DNA from: Streptomyces chromofuscus
GTDB taxonomy: Bacteria; Actinomycetota; Actinomycetes; Streptomycetales; Streptomycetaceae
Reading direction: 5' to 3'
Length of the DNA: 64,000 nt
Assembly: GCF_015160875.1 (NCBI RefSeq)
Contig: NZ_CP063374.1
Span: 3,596,001 to 3,660,000, forward strand
How positions within the stretch are numbered: the stretch's first letter is position 1; each line of letters opens with the position of its first letter. Shown piece after piece: positions 15,494-24,539 of this stretch. The translations under genes were made by a program, and so were the position numbers. Below the pieces are notes generated by a model, which saw only the letters and a program-made list of their open reading frames with translations, ran no database searches and had not been told where the DNA came from.

Positions 15494-16822
15494 GTGGCGG
15501 AATCGTGCGGATGCATGACTGGCAGGCGACGCACCCGCAGCACATTCCTCCACGCCCTCACCAGGCCCGTCAGAGCCCTGCGCACAGCGGGAGTCCTGGT
15601 GGCGTGCGCGTCGCTGGCCGTCGGATGCGGGGTCGTCCCCGGCTTCTCGGGGGGCGCCGACGACGACCCGATCACCGTCATGACCTGGGCGCCGCAGGAC
15701 ACCAACGCCACGAACAAGCCCGGCATGCCGGCCATGGCGCTCGCCTACGCCCGCCACGTCAACGCCCACGGCGGCATCAACGGCCGCAAGCTGAAGGTCG
15801 TGATCTGCAACGACCGCAACGACAGCGTGCACGCCGCGAAGTGCGCGCGCCGCGCGGTCGAGCAGAAGGCCGTCGCGGTCGTCGGCTCCTACAGCCAGTT
15901 CGCCGACACGTTCTTCCCGATCCTGGAGGGAACGGGCATACCGTACATAGGTGGCTACGGCATCACGAACGCCGAGTTCACCAGCCCGCTGTCCTACCCG
16001 GTCAACGGCGGCCAGCCCGCGCTGCTGGCCGGCCTCGGCAGGCACCTCGCGAGCGGCTGCGGTCCCGTCGCGCTCGTCCGGCCGGACACCATCGCGGGTG
16101 ACGAACTTCCCAACCTGCTCAACTCGGGCCTGCAGGCGGGCGGTCACCAGGACGCGGACGACCTGCGGGCGGCGGAGGACGCCACCGAGTTCTCCGCGCA
16201 GACCGAGCAGGCCCTGACCGCGGCCACCGCGGACCCGGCGAAGCAGGGCTGCGTGGTGCCGGCGCTGGGCGACCGCACCAACACCTTCATGGACTCCTTC
16301 CGGCGTGACCGCGAGGGCTACCCGGCGGTCCGCATGGGCACCGTGCTCGGCAGCGTCGACCAGACGGTCATCGACGCCACCGGCGGTGCGTCGAGCCCGT
16401 ACGAGGGGGCGTACATCACCGGCTGGTACCCGGTGGAGGCCGACAAGCGCTGGGACGGGATGAAGAAGGTCATCCGCGAACAGGCCTTCACCGACACCCG
16501 GATCGACCCCGCCGACGCGGGCGTGCAGACCACCTGGATCGCCTACACCGTCCTGGAGGCCGTCGTGAAGGCGCTCGGCGACGGCGAGGTGTCCTCCGAC
16601 ACGGTGCGCCGCAGCCTGGACGACGGTTTCAAGGTCACGACGGACGGGCTCACGCCGACCCTGCGCTGGCAGTTCCAGGACGTGCTGGCCTCCGTCGGCT
16701 TCCCGCGCCTGGTCAACACCGACGTGACCCTGCAGGTGGTGCGGGACGGCCGGCTGGTCGCGGCACGCGAGGGCGCCATCGACGTGACGAAGACGCTCCA
16801 GGACGCCGAGGGCGAGGCCTGA
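15494..16822 (+). CDS. ABC-type solute-binding lipoprotein (branched-chain amino-acid receptor-like)
   Basis: 442 residues. The GTG at 15494 has a GGAGGT site 8 nt upstream and was preferred to the ATG at 15515. An N-terminal Arg-rich segment is followed by a hydrophobic core and the lipobox LAVGC, so the protein is lipid-anchored outside the membrane. The mature part is a periplasmic-binding-protein fold of the LivJ type (ITVMTWAPQDTN, ARHVNAHGGINGRKLKVVIC, AVVGSYSQFADTF). No permease or ATPase gene is adjacent, so it may work with a distant ABC transporter or as an orphan receptor. It is divergent from the SCO4402-family gene. Confidence 0.9.
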   Translation: MAESCGCMTGRRRTRSTFLHALTRPVRALRTAGVLVACASLAVGCGVVPGFSGGADDDPITVMTWAPQDTNATNKPGMPAMALAYARHVNAHGGINGRKLKVVICNDRNDSVHAAKCARRAVEQKAVAVVGSYSQFADTFFPILEGTGIPYIGGYGITNAEFTSPLSYPVNGGQPALLAGLGRHLASGCGPVALVRPDTIAGDELPNLLNSGLQAGGHQDADDLRAAEDATEFSAQTEQALTAATADPAKQGCVVPALGDRTNTFMDSFRRDREGYPAVRMGTVLGSVDQTVIDATGGASSPYEGAYITGWYPVEADKRWDGMKKVIREQAFTDTRIDPADAGVQTTWIAYTVLEAVVKALGDGEVSSDTVRRSLDDGFKVTTDGLTPTLRWQFQDVLASVGFPRLVNTDVTLQVVRDGRLVAAREGAIDVTKTLQDAEGEA

Positions 16823-16883
16823 GCGACCCCGCCCCACGGCGCCCGGCGCCGGCCCGGCCGCACCACCGGGGCCGGCTCCCGCG

Positions 16884-18569
16884 TCACAGCTGGGTCGGCT
16901 GGCGCTCCGTCAGGCCGTACTCGCGGGCGATGGCGTTCCACAGCCTGGCGGCCTCGGCCTTCTGCGTGGTGGCGACGCCGCTCTCCCGGTTGCCGGCTTC
17001 GGTCTGGCCGGTGCTGCGGGCCTGCCCCTTCTTGCAGAGCTTGCCCTTCTCCGCGGCGACCTGGTCGGCCCAGGCGGCGTAGTGGTTGTCGGCGGACGCG
17101 GACGCCTGCCACGCCTTGGTGAGTGCCTCGGTCAGCGCGGCGTGGTCGGGCAGCTTGTCGACGCCGAGCCCGGACAGCCGGGTGACCAGGTTGGTGCGCT
17201 GCTCGGCCGCGCCGCGCAGGTCCTTGGCGGCCCGGGCGAGGTTGTTGCAGGACTTCACGTCGTTGACGGCGCTGATCACGGTGGCCCGGCTGTCACCGCT
17301 GTCGGCGAGCAGCTTGTCCAGGGCGACGGCCTGCTGCTCGGCCGCGTCCGCGGACGGTGACGCCGAGGTCTCGGACGTGGCGGGTGCCGTGGCGGAGACG
17401 GTCTCGGGGTCGTCGTCCTGCTCGCCGCCGCCCCCACCGCCGAGCAGCGCGCCGGCGCCTATGCCGACGACGGCGATGGCGATGCCGCAGGCCGCGATGA
17501 GCGGCACCTTCGAGCCGGTGCGGCCCCGGCCGTCCCGGGCGGCCCGCCGGCCCTGTGCCGGGCCGGGCTCGTCGTACGACGGCCGTGCGGCAAAGTGCCC
17601 GGCGCCCTGCGGTTCCTGGTAGCGGGGCATCTGCTGGGTGGCCCCGGCCCGGTCCTCGCCGCCGGGACCGCTGCGGAAGAGGTTGTCGAACTCGGCGGGC
17701 GGCTGCCGGTCCTCGTACCCGCCGTGCCCGGGCACGGGCGGGAGGTACTGCGTGGCCTCGGCGTCGGCGCCGGGGGCGGACGGCATGGCTCCGGCCGCCG
17801 CGCCGCCCTCCTGGCCCCGACCGAGATACGTCGTCGTCTCGGCGGGCCGGGCCCCGGGACCCGACGGCATCTCCGGCGGCAGGGCCCCGGGCCCCACCGG
17901 CGGGATGTACTGCGTGGCCCCCTCGTCGACGGAGCCGGAGGCGGGGACGGGCGGCAGGTACTGCGTGGCACCGTCGTCACCGGGGCCACCGGCGACGGGC
18001 GGGGCGTACGGGGTCGCGCCCTCGTTCCCGGGCGCGCCCTGGGCGTGGTACGGGGCGGCTCCGACCGGCGGGATGTACTGGGTCGCCCCGTCGTCGGCCG
18101 ACGGCTGCGGCATGCCGGGCGTGCCGTACCCCGCGTGCGGCGCCGGGGCCCCGGGCGCGGGCTGGGGCGCACCGTGGTCCGGCGCCCCGTAGGCCCCGTA
18201 CGACGCCTGCGCGCCACCGCCGTACGACTGTCCGGGCGCGCCCTCCGGCGGGAGCGGGCCCGGCTGGTCCTGGGCGCCCCACGGGGCCTGCTGCTGGGCC
18301 CCCCACGGCTCGGCGGGCGGCGTCTGCCAGTCCTGGCCCGGCTGCGGGGCCGGCGCCTGGTGCTGCCCGGGGCCCCAGGGCTCGCCCCAGGCCTGCCCCT
18401 GGGGCGGGGCCGAGGCCGGGGCGGGGGCGCCGGAAGGGGCACCGTGCTGCGGGCCGGCGGGTCCGCCCGTCCTGCCCGGCAGCAGCGGTTCGCCACCGTC
18501 GGAGGGCAGCACGATGCCTTCGCGCGCGGACCGCGCCGAGGGCTCCTCGCCCTGTCCACTCTGCGTCAC
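16884..18569 (-). CDS. Pro-rich single-pass membrane protein with ATQY-PPV repeats
   Basis: 561 residues. Residues ~20-350 are a disordered Pro/Gly/Ala/Gln-rich cytoplasmic region. It carries five copies of a motif [DN]x[AG]AT[QP]Y-x-PPV (DDGATQYIPPV, NEGATPYAPPV, DDGATQYLPPV, DEGATQYIPPV, DAEATQYLPPV), plus GATQQMP and ETTTYLG. One transmembrane helix (~355-376, VPLIAACGIAIAVVGIG) and a ~180-residue helical extracytoplasmic domain with two cysteines follow. TQ sites flanked by acidic residues resemble PknB-type Ser/Thr-kinase phosphoacceptors that recruit FHA proteins; this is inference. No enzyme motif. Confidence 0.85.
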   Translation of the reverse strand: MTQSGQGEEPSARSAREGIVLPSDGGEPLLPGRTGGPAGPQHGAPSGAPAPASAPPQGQAWGEPWGPGQHQAPAPQPGQDWQTPPAEPWGAQQQAPWGAQDQPGPLPPEGAPGQSYGGGAQASYGAYGAPDHGAPQPAPGAPAPHAGYGTPGMPQPSADDGATQYIPPVGAAPYHAQGAPGNEGATPYAPPVAGGPGDDGATQYLPPVPASGSVDEGATQYIPPVGPGALPPEMPSGPGARPAETTTYLGRGQEGGAAAGAMPSAPGADAEATQYLPPVPGHGGYEDRQPPAEFDNLFRSGPGGEDRAGATQQMPRYQEPQGAGHFAARPSYDEPGPAQGRRAARDGRGRTGSKVPLIAACGIAIAVVGIGAGALLGGGGGGEQDDDPETVSATAPATSETSASPSADAAEQQAVALDKLLADSGDSRATVISAVNDVKSCNNLARAAKDLRGAAEQRTNLVTRLSGLGVDKLPDHAALTEALTKAWQASASADNHYAAWADQVAAEKGKLCKKGQARSTGQTEAGNRESGVATTQKAEAARLWNAIAREYGLTERQPTQL

Positions 18570-18767
18570 CGGGACTCCTACGAATGGGGGACCATCGGAA
18601 TCGTCGGCTCACGCTACCGGGTCCCCCGAGCCGGGTGCCACGCAGCACAGGACCTGACCTCCTGCCCTGTGACCGCCGTAACAAAACCGGCCCGTGGCAC
18701 GCTGCTTACGTCACCTCCCTTTTGAGGCGCCCGCGTTCTCCGCCCGTTCACGCCCGCGGGGCCCCTG

Positions 18768-20153
18768 TCACGCCGCCGCCTGCAGATCCAGCCGGGCTCC
18801 GAACTCCCGCACCACGGACTCCTCCTGGAACGGCTCCAGCCGCTGCTGGAAGTCCTCCAGGTACTCGGCGCCCCGGTTGGAACGGAGGGTCTCCAGCAGT
18901 TCCACCGCCTTCAGCCCCGTGTGACAGGCCTGCTCGATCTCGCGCTGCTGCACCTGTGCCGTGGCGAGCAGCACATAGCCGATCGCCCGCCTGCGCGCGC
19001 GGGACTCGGGGTGGCCGTCGAGGGACTCCTGCGCGCAGCGCGCCGCCGCCTCCGCCTGGCCGAGGTCGCGGTGGCAGTGGGCCAGTTCGTCGGCGAGGTA
19101 GGCCTCGTCGAAGTGCGCGATCCACGCCGGGTCGTCGCCGGAGGCGTCGTCCGCGTGCTCCATGGCGGTCACCGCCCGCCCGGAGGCCGCCTGGGCGGCG
19201 CGCGCGTCGCCCATCAGGGCGTGCCCGCGTGCCTCGGCCGCGTGGAACATGGCCTCCGCGCGTGGAGTCACGCGCCCCCGCGCCCCCTCCTGCGCCGCCC
19301 GCGCCAACTGGGCGATCTCCCGCGGGTTGCCGAGTTGCGCGGCCAGGTGGCTCATGGACGCGGCGAGCACGTAGCCGCCGTAACCGCGGTCACCGGCCGC
19401 CTGCGCCAGCCGCAGCGCCTGGATGTAGTAGCGCTGGGCCAGTCCCGGCTGCCCGGTGTCGACCGCCATGTACCCGGCCAGCTCGGTCAACCGTGCCACG
19501 GACGCGAAGAGTTCCCGCCCGACGGCGTCCCGGTACGACCCGGCGAGCAGCCCGGAGACGACGCTGTTGAGGTAGTGCACGACGACCGGGCGCACATGCC
19601 CGCTGCCGTACTGGTGGTCCAGGTCGACCAGCGCCTGCGTCATCGCGCGCACCGCCGCCACGTCCGACTGCCCCACCCGGGGCCCCGCCGAGCGCGCCAC
19701 CTGCGCGTCGGGCCCGGAGATCAGCCAGTCGCGGCTCGGCTCGACCAGCGCGGAGGCCGCGACGGACGAACCGGACAGGAAGTCCCGGCGCCCCACGTCA
19801 CTGCGCCACAGCTCACAGACCTGCTCGATGGCTCCCAGCACCGTCGGCGAGAACTGGAGGCCGACCCCCGAGGCGAGGTTCTTGCCGTTGGCCATGCCGA
19901 TCTCGTCGATCGTGACCGTACGGCCGAGTTTGCGGCCGAGCGCCTCGGCGATGATCGCCGGCGCGCGTCCGCGTGGCTGCTGTCCGCGCAGCCAACGCGC
20001 CACGGACGTCTTGTCGTAGCGCAGGTCGAGGCCGTGCTCGGCACCGCACATGTTGACCCGGCGGGCCAGCCCGGCGTTCGAGCAACCCGCTTCCTGGATG
20101 AGCGCCTGCAGCCGTTCGTTCGGCTGCCGCGCGACGAGAGGCCTTGCGGCCAT
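18768..20153 (-). CDS. XRE-type regulator with TPR-like C-terminal region
   Basis: 461 residues. The N-terminal DNA-binding region is LQALIQEAGCSNAGLARRVN plus YDKTSVARWLRGQQPRGRAP. After VGRRDFLSGSSVAASAL comes a long helical repeat region with TPR-like packing (LAQRYYIQALRLAQAAGDRG, LAGYMAVDTGQPG). This architecture is common in Streptomyces regulators of development and antibiotic production. The ATG at 20153 has an AGGGGG site ~8 nt upstream. The DFLSGSS segment looks like a Tat-type or membrane-proximal motif but is internal; in this family it is a linker. Ligand and targets unknown. Confidence 0.88.
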   Translation of the reverse strand: MAARPLVARQPNERLQALIQEAGCSNAGLARRVNMCGAEHGLDLRYDKTSVARWLRGQQPRGRAPAIIAEALGRKLGRTVTIDEIGMANGKNLASGVGLQFSPTVLGAIEQVCELWRSDVGRRDFLSGSSVAASALVEPSRDWLISGPDAQVARSAGPRVGQSDVAAVRAMTQALVDLDHQYGSGHVRPVVVHYLNSVVSGLLAGSYRDAVGRELFASVARLTELAGYMAVDTGQPGLAQRYYIQALRLAQAAGDRGYGGYVLAASMSHLAAQLGNPREIAQLARAAQEGARGRVTPRAEAMFHAAEARGHALMGDARAAQAASGRAVTAMEHADDASGDDPAWIAHFDEAYLADELAHCHRDLGQAEAAARCAQESLDGHPESRARRRAIGYVLLATAQVQQREIEQACHTGLKAVELLETLRSNRGAEYLEDFQQRLEPFQEESVVREFGARLDLQAAA

Positions 20154-20470
20154 GGCGTACCCCCTGAGGCTGCGGTGCCTGCCCGCACACCGAGTTGTCG
20201 TCTCTTCCACCGGGTCCCCGCCCCCTTTCGGCAGCGAGTGATTCCGGCCGTGAAGATCAATGCCCCGCGGACATACCGAAGATGCGAGGCTTGCGAGGAT
20301 TGCCGGGGTAAAGGCGGTTGCCGACCCCACACCTGGCTACCCAGGTCCCCCCGCGGTTCCTCCTGCGCGCCCCCGGACGTGCACCCATGCGCCCCGGATG
20401 CCGAATCGATGCTCCTCCCCCGCGCGCGGTCGGGCCGTAACCCCAGGTTGGGCTGGGAGTTGAGTGGGGC
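20154..20470. other. Divergent promoter region, XRE regulator / PrimPol-like gene
   Basis: 317 bases between two divergent starts. There is no sustained coding frame of its own. A run of AT-containing sequence (20225-20330) with TTGCGA at about 20294 is the only promoter-like area; no convincing -35/-10 pair could be assigned. Confidence 0.4.
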
Positions 20471-21124
20471 GTGGAAGAGACGATCCCGGCCACCGAAGCC
20501 GCCCAGATTCCGAAGCAGCGCGGGGAATCGCTGCTGGAGACCGCCGTTCGCTACGCCGAGGAACGCCACTGGGACGTGTTCCCCGGCACCTGGCTGGAAG
20601 CCGTCGACGGGGTGCAGCGATGCTCCTGCGGTGACGCCGCGTGCGGTGCGCCGGGGGCGCATCCGGCACGGCCGGACTGGGCGACGCAGGCGACCGGCAG
20701 CGCGACGGTCGCGCGGCGGATGTGGCAGAAGCAGCCGAACGCCTCGATCCTGCTGCCCACGGGGCGGACCTTCGACGCGATCTCCGTGCCGGAGACGGCG
20801 GGCTTCCTGGCGCTGGCCCGGATGGAGCGGATGGAGCTGACGCTGGGGCCGGTGACGCTGACCCCGGACCGGCGGATGCAGTTCTTCGTGCTGCCGGGCG
20901 CGTCGGTGAAGGTTCCCGACCTGGTGCGCACGCTGGGCTGGTCGATCGGCTCGCTCGACCTGACGGCGCTGGGCGAGGGGGCCTACGTCGCCGCGCCCCC
21001 CACCCGCTACGGCTCGCGCGGCGCCGTGCAGTGGGCCTGCCGCCCCACCCCCGCCAACCGCTGGCTGCCGGACGCCGAGGAGCTGATCTCCCCCCTCGCG
21101 TACGCCTGCGGACGGGACCGCTGA
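20471..21124 (+). CDS. Bifunctional primase/polymerase (PrimPol) N-terminal-domain protein
   Basis: 217 residues from GTG 20471. It reads LLETAVRYAEERHWDVFPGT, then GDAACGAPGAHPARPDW and ATVARRMWQKQPNASILLPT. This follows the prim-pol domain layout (A-x-G-w-x-v-fP; C/H-rich insert; W-x-x-x-P-x-a-n-i-g). Whether the catalytic acidic residues are intact is doubtful: the usual DxD after the G-x-x-F strand appears here only as TFDAISVPE. Streptomycetes carry several such chromosomal stand-alone proteins whose role is not known. It is divergent from the XRE/TPR regulator. Confidence 0.8.
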   Translation: MEETIPATEAAQIPKQRGESLLETAVRYAEERHWDVFPGTWLEAVDGVQRCSCGDAACGAPGAHPARPDWATQATGSATVARRMWQKQPNASILLPTGRTFDAISVPETAGFLALARMERMELTLGPVTLTPDRRMQFFVLPGASVKVPDLVRTLGWSIGSLDLTALGEGAYVAAPPTRYGSRGAVQWACRPTPANRWLPDAEELISPLAYACGRDR

Positions 21125-21221
21125 CCCGGGTTCCCGTCGCACCGCTCCCCTGGTGTTCTCCCCTGGACGAGGGAGCACGGGTGGGGACGGCCGCGGTCAG
21201 CGGAGCTGACCGCCGGGTCCG

Positions 21222-22127
21222 TCACTGCCCGAACGCCGCCTCCAGGAACGGCTCGATCGCCGCGCGCCACGCCTCCGGCTGGTCGTAGTGGACGAGATGG
21301 CCGGCGTCGGCGACCTCGGCGTACTCGCCGCGCGGGAGGACGCGGACCATCTCCTGGGCCTCGGCCCGGCCGAGTTCGCCGTCGAGGCCGCGGACGACCA
21401 GCGCGGGGCACCGGACCTGGGCCAGCTCGTCCCAGTGGGCGTCGTACACCCAGGTCTCGCGGGACTTCAGCATCTGCTGGACGTCGAAGACGGGCCGCCA
21501 GCCGTCGGGCGACTCGTGCATCGCCTCGGCGTAGAACGCGCCGCGGGCCGGATTCGGCCGCTCCACCCAGGGGTCGTCCTCGCCGAACCACTTGCGGACG
21601 TCGGCCAGGGTGGCGAAGGGGACGGGCCAGGAGGCGAACCAGTTGGCCCACTCGCGCTGCGAGGCGGCGCCGAGGGCGGAGGCCCGCATGTCGCAGACGA
21701 TCAGGCCGCGGACCAGGTCGGGGCGCTTGGCGGCGAGCTGCCAGGCGGTCAGCGCGCCCATGGCATGGCCGATCAGGACGGCGGGGGCGAGGCCGAGCTG
21801 TTCGAGGGCGGCCTCGGCGTCGTCGACGTACGCCTCACGGGTGTACGCGGCCTGCGGGGGCTTCTCGCTCTGGCCGTGGCCGCGCTGGTCGAGCGCCACG
21901 GCGCGGTGCCGTTCGGAGAGCCAGCGGGCGGTGGAGGCCCAGTGCGAGGCGCGGCCCATCAGACCGTGCAGTAACAGCACGCCGGGTGCCGGGTCGGGCC
22001 GGTCGTCCGCCGTCGCCGCGTCGCCCTCGGTCCTCGGCGGGTCGGGGTCGGCCTTGGGTGGGTCGCCGAACTCCCAGGCCGCGAGTCGTACGCCGTCCGC
22101 CCCGGTCACGTCGATGCGTCGCGCCAT
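21222..22127 (-). CDS. Alpha/beta-hydrolase-fold protein with Ala in place of the nucleophile
   Basis: 301 residues from ATG 22127 (MARRIDVTGADG). The fold markers are present: LLLHGLMGRASHW (HGxxG oxyanion loop), ALDQRGHGQSEKP (DQRGHG) and a C-terminal DAGHLVHYDQPEAW with the expected His. The nucleophile elbow reads VLIGHAMGALTAW, where GxSxG would be expected; the codon is GCC, one base from TCC. The acid may be the Asp in VVRGLDGELGR. Either it is catalytically dead or it works without a serine nucleophile (C-C lyase or binding role). It lies downstream of dmdR1 in the same direction, separated by a strong terminator. Confidence 0.88.
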   Translation of the reverse strand: MARRIDVTGADGVRLAAWEFGDPPKADPDPPRTEGDAATADDRPDPAPGVLLLHGLMGRASHWASTARWLSERHRAVALDQRGHGQSEKPPQAAYTREAYVDDAEAALEQLGLAPAVLIGHAMGALTAWQLAAKRPDLVRGLIVCDMRASALGAASQREWANWFASWPVPFATLADVRKWFGEDDPWVERPNPARGAFYAEAMHESPDGWRPVFDVQQMLKSRETWVYDAHWDELAQVRCPALVVRGLDGELGRAEAQEMVRVLPRGEYAEVADAGHLVHYDQPEAWRAAIEPFLEAAFGQ

Positions 22128-22451
22128 TGATGCCGGCACCCCCAAGCTCCGCTCGGACCCGCTCGTACCTGTGCTAGCCGTGCTGCTCGTCCTACGGTCC
22201 TACTTGCCGTACTGGTCCTACTCGTCGTACCGCCAGTCTCACGGGACCGCTTCTGCCCCGGCAGACTATCGAAAGGGCATTCGAGAATGGGCTTTCTGCG
22301 GGCAACACCCCTCGTTCGAGTGACGCCGCTCCAGGCATGATCCCGCCGCCCCAGGGGAGATCTTCAGCGGGAGGCGGACCGCTCGGGGAAAAACGGTCCG
22401 AGGGGGATGACCCTGAGAGCTCGGGGCTCCGGGTCAGAACAGGGGAGGACA
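22128..22451. other. Leader region of the hydrolase gene with GTCCTAC repeats
   Basis: About 320 bases upstream of the hydrolase start. GTCCTAC occurs at 22189, 22197 and 22215, embedded in alternating CGTAC/GTACT sequence. No coding frame is supported. The repeats could be regulator half-sites read on the minus strand as GTAGGAC. Confidence 0.4.
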
Positions 22452-22479
22452 GGCCCCGGCGCCACACGGCGCCGGGGCC
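22452..22479. terminator. Strong 12-bp stem-loop downstream of dmdR1
   Basis: GGCCCCGGCGCC (22452-22463), loop ACAC, GGCGCCGGGGCC (22468-22479): a perfect stem with no U-tract. It lies 194 nt past the dmdR1 stop and 325 nt before the hydrolase start, so it separates the two leftward units. Confidence 0.75.
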
Positions 22480-22672
22480 CTCCGTTCGACTGCGGCACAT
22501 CCCCACCCCGCCCTCTGAGGACCGACGCCTCACGCGACAGCCTGACACGACAGACGTCCGGGCGCTGCGATTCGGCACACCGGGTCCGGGATTCGACGCG
22601 ATCGACGCACGACGGCGGCCGTCGACGGACGACGGCGGCCCACCCCGCTCGGCGGAACCCGGGGCGCGCGGC

Positions 22673-23365
22673 TCAGCGCTTGGCGACGAACACGTGGGAG
22701 GCGACGTCCGACTCCAGTTCGGCCGCCTCGCCGCCGCTGCCCACCAGGACCCCGCCGGCCGACTCCGTCACGCTCACCACCGAACCGGGCTGCACACCCG
22801 CCCGACGCAGCGTGTACATCAGCTGCGCGTCCGTCTGGATCGGCTCGCCGATCCGGCGCACGACGACGGTCTTGCCCTCCGAGCCCGGGTCGAGATCGGC
22901 CAGCGACACCATGCTCTCGTCCAGGAACGGGTCGGCGCCGTCCTTCTCGCCCAGCTCCTCCAGGCCCGGGATCGGGTTGCCGTACGGCGACTCGGTGGGG
23001 TGGCGCAGCAGCTCCAGCACCCGGCGCTCCACCGCCTCGCTCATCACGTGCTCCCAGCGGCAGGCCTCGGCGTGCACCTGCTCCCACTCCAGGCCGATCA
23101 CGTCCACGAGCAGGCACTCGGCGAGACGGTGCTTGCGCATCACGCGCGTCGCCAGCCGACGGCCCTCGTCGGTGAGCTCCAGGTGCCGGTCACTGGCCAC
23201 GGACACCAGACCGTCGCGCTCCATCCGCGCCACCGTCTGGCTCACCGTCGGCCCGCTCTGGTCGAGCCGCTCGGCGATGCGGGCACGCATGGGGACCACA
23301 CCTTCCTCCTCCAGCTCGAGGATGGTGCGGAGATACATCTCCGTGGTGTCGATCAGTCCGGACAT
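22673..23365 (-). CDS. dmdR1: Iron-dependent DtxR-family repressor DmdR1/DesR
   Basis: 230 residues. The N-terminal winged HTH is TTEMYLRTILELEEEGVVPM with recognition helix QSGPTVSQTVARMERDGLVS. The dimerisation/metal domain carries the DtxR-type ligands in HRLAECLLVDVIGLEWEQVH and ACRWEHVMSEAVERR. A C-terminal SH3-like domain closes at residue 230. With Fe2+ bound, DtxR proteins repress siderophore and iron-uptake genes. The gene sits between a SIS-domain gene and the hydrolase, the arrangement seen in related streptomycetes. ATG 23365 was chosen as MSGLIDTTEMYL is the canonical start. Confidence 0.95.
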   Translation of the reverse strand: MSGLIDTTEMYLRTILELEEEGVVPMRARIAERLDQSGPTVSQTVARMERDGLVSVASDRHLELTDEGRRLATRVMRKHRLAECLLVDVIGLEWEQVHAEACRWEHVMSEAVERRVLELLRHPTESPYGNPIPGLEELGEKDGADPFLDESMVSLADLDPGSEGKTVVVRRIGEPIQTDAQLMYTLRRAGVQPGSVVSVTESAGGVLVGSGGEAAELESDVASHVFVAKR

Positions 23366-23609
23366 ACGTGCCCCTCGAATAGCTCTGCCGAAGGCTCGAC
23401 CGCTCTCCGGCGCGTGCGCTGGCCCTGACCTCAATTCTGCCGGATACCACCGACAACCGTGCCGCGCCGCCGAACCCGGGGATCGCATGCTGGGGGGTGA
23501 ACGCCGGGCGCACGCGTCGACGGCCGCCCCGCGCCGTATTGACATCCCACTGGTCCAGACCGCACCGTGATCCGCGACACAGTGCGTGAAGCGGAGCGAA
23601 GGAGCTCAC

Positions 23610-24365
23610 ATGGGCGACAGCACGCCCGCCGACCGGTATCTCGACGCCGCGATCGGTCTGCTGCAGCGCGTGCGCGAGGAGGAGGCCGAGGCCGTCGCGT
23701 CCGCCGGCGCGCTCCTCGCCGACACCGTCGCCTCCGGGGGCCGGCTGTTCGCCTTCGGCGCCGGGCACTCCTCGCTCGCCGCCCAGGACGTCGTCTACCG
23801 CGCGGGCGGGCTCGCGCTGATGAACCTGCTCGCCGTGCCCGGTGTCGTCGGTGTCGACGTGATGCCCGCGACGCTCGGCTCCGCGCTCGAGCGGGTCGAC
23901 GGCCTCGCCGCCGCCGTCCTCGACTCCTCCCCGCTGCGCGCGGGCGACGTCCTGGTGATCATCTCCCTGTCGGGGCGCAACGCCCTCCCCGTCGAGATGG
24001 CGATCAACGCCCGCGCCCTCGGCGTCCGGGTGATCGGCGTGACCTCGGTCGCGTACGCCACCGAGACGACGTCACGGCACGCCTCCGGGACGTACCTGAA
24101 GGACCACTGCGACATCGTCCTCGACTCCAAGATCGCGGTCGGTGACGCGGAACTCACCCACGACTCCGTCCCCGCGCCCTTCGCCCCCGCCTCCACCGTG
24201 GTGACCGCGGCCCTGCTGCAGGCGGTCATGGCCACGGCGGCCGTCGACCTGGCCGACCGGGGCATCGAACCCCCGCTGCTGCGCTCGGGCAACGTGGACG
24301 GCGGCCACGACTGGAACGGCCGGGTACTGGAGCAGTACCGGGACCGGATCTTCTACCGGCACTGA
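23610..24365 (+). CDS. SIS-domain sugar-phosphate-binding protein
   Basis: 251 residues from ATG 23610, with GAAGGAG just upstream. The SIS fold is shown by GGRLFAFGAGHSSLAAQD (phosphosugar-binding Ser/His loop), then VLVIISLSGRNALPVEMAIN and VRVIGVTSVAYATET. It belongs to the UPF0309/phosphoheptose-isomerase-like group with the C-terminal LRSGNVDGGHDWN. It may isomerise or sense an amino-sugar phosphate; no N-acetyltransferase or kinase is adjacent. It is divergent from dmdR1 (244-nt gap). Confidence 0.9.
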   Translation: MGDSTPADRYLDAAIGLLQRVREEEAEAVASAGALLADTVASGGRLFAFGAGHSSLAAQDVVYRAGGLALMNLLAVPGVVGVDVMPATLGSALERVDGLAAAVLDSSPLRAGDVLVIISLSGRNALPVEMAINARALGVRVIGVTSVAYATETTSRHASGTYLKDHCDIVLDSKIAVGDAELTHDSVPAPFAPASTVVTAALLQAVMATAAVDLADRGIEPPLLRSGNVDGGHDWNGRVLEQYRDRIFYRH

Positions 24366-24539
24366 ACGCCTCGTCCGCCGCGGCCGACACCGGTGAGGCG
24401 GCCGGGCGGTGGGCCGGGGCCGGTCCGCCGGGGGCGGCGAAGTCCCGTCGGTGCGGTGACTCCCGGCCGGGACGGGCAGGGCACCCCGGGCAGCGTCGGT
24501 CCGGACGGGGCGGCGTTCGCCCCTCTCGCAGCGCGGCGT

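Larger units (their letters stand above)
22407..23570 (+). other. Long open frame antiparallel to dmdR1 (possible adm-type gene)
   Basis: The plus strand opposite dmdR1 is open for 387 codons (22407-23570, basic, Ser/Arg-rich) and in another frame for 363 codons (22337-23428, His/Arg-rich). In S. coelicolor an antiparallel gene called adm, overlapping dmdR1, has been reported to make a protein affecting siderophore and antibiotic production. GC bias alone makes such frames common, and no RBS or domain supports either here. Listed because of that precedent, not as an established gene. Confidence 0.2.
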
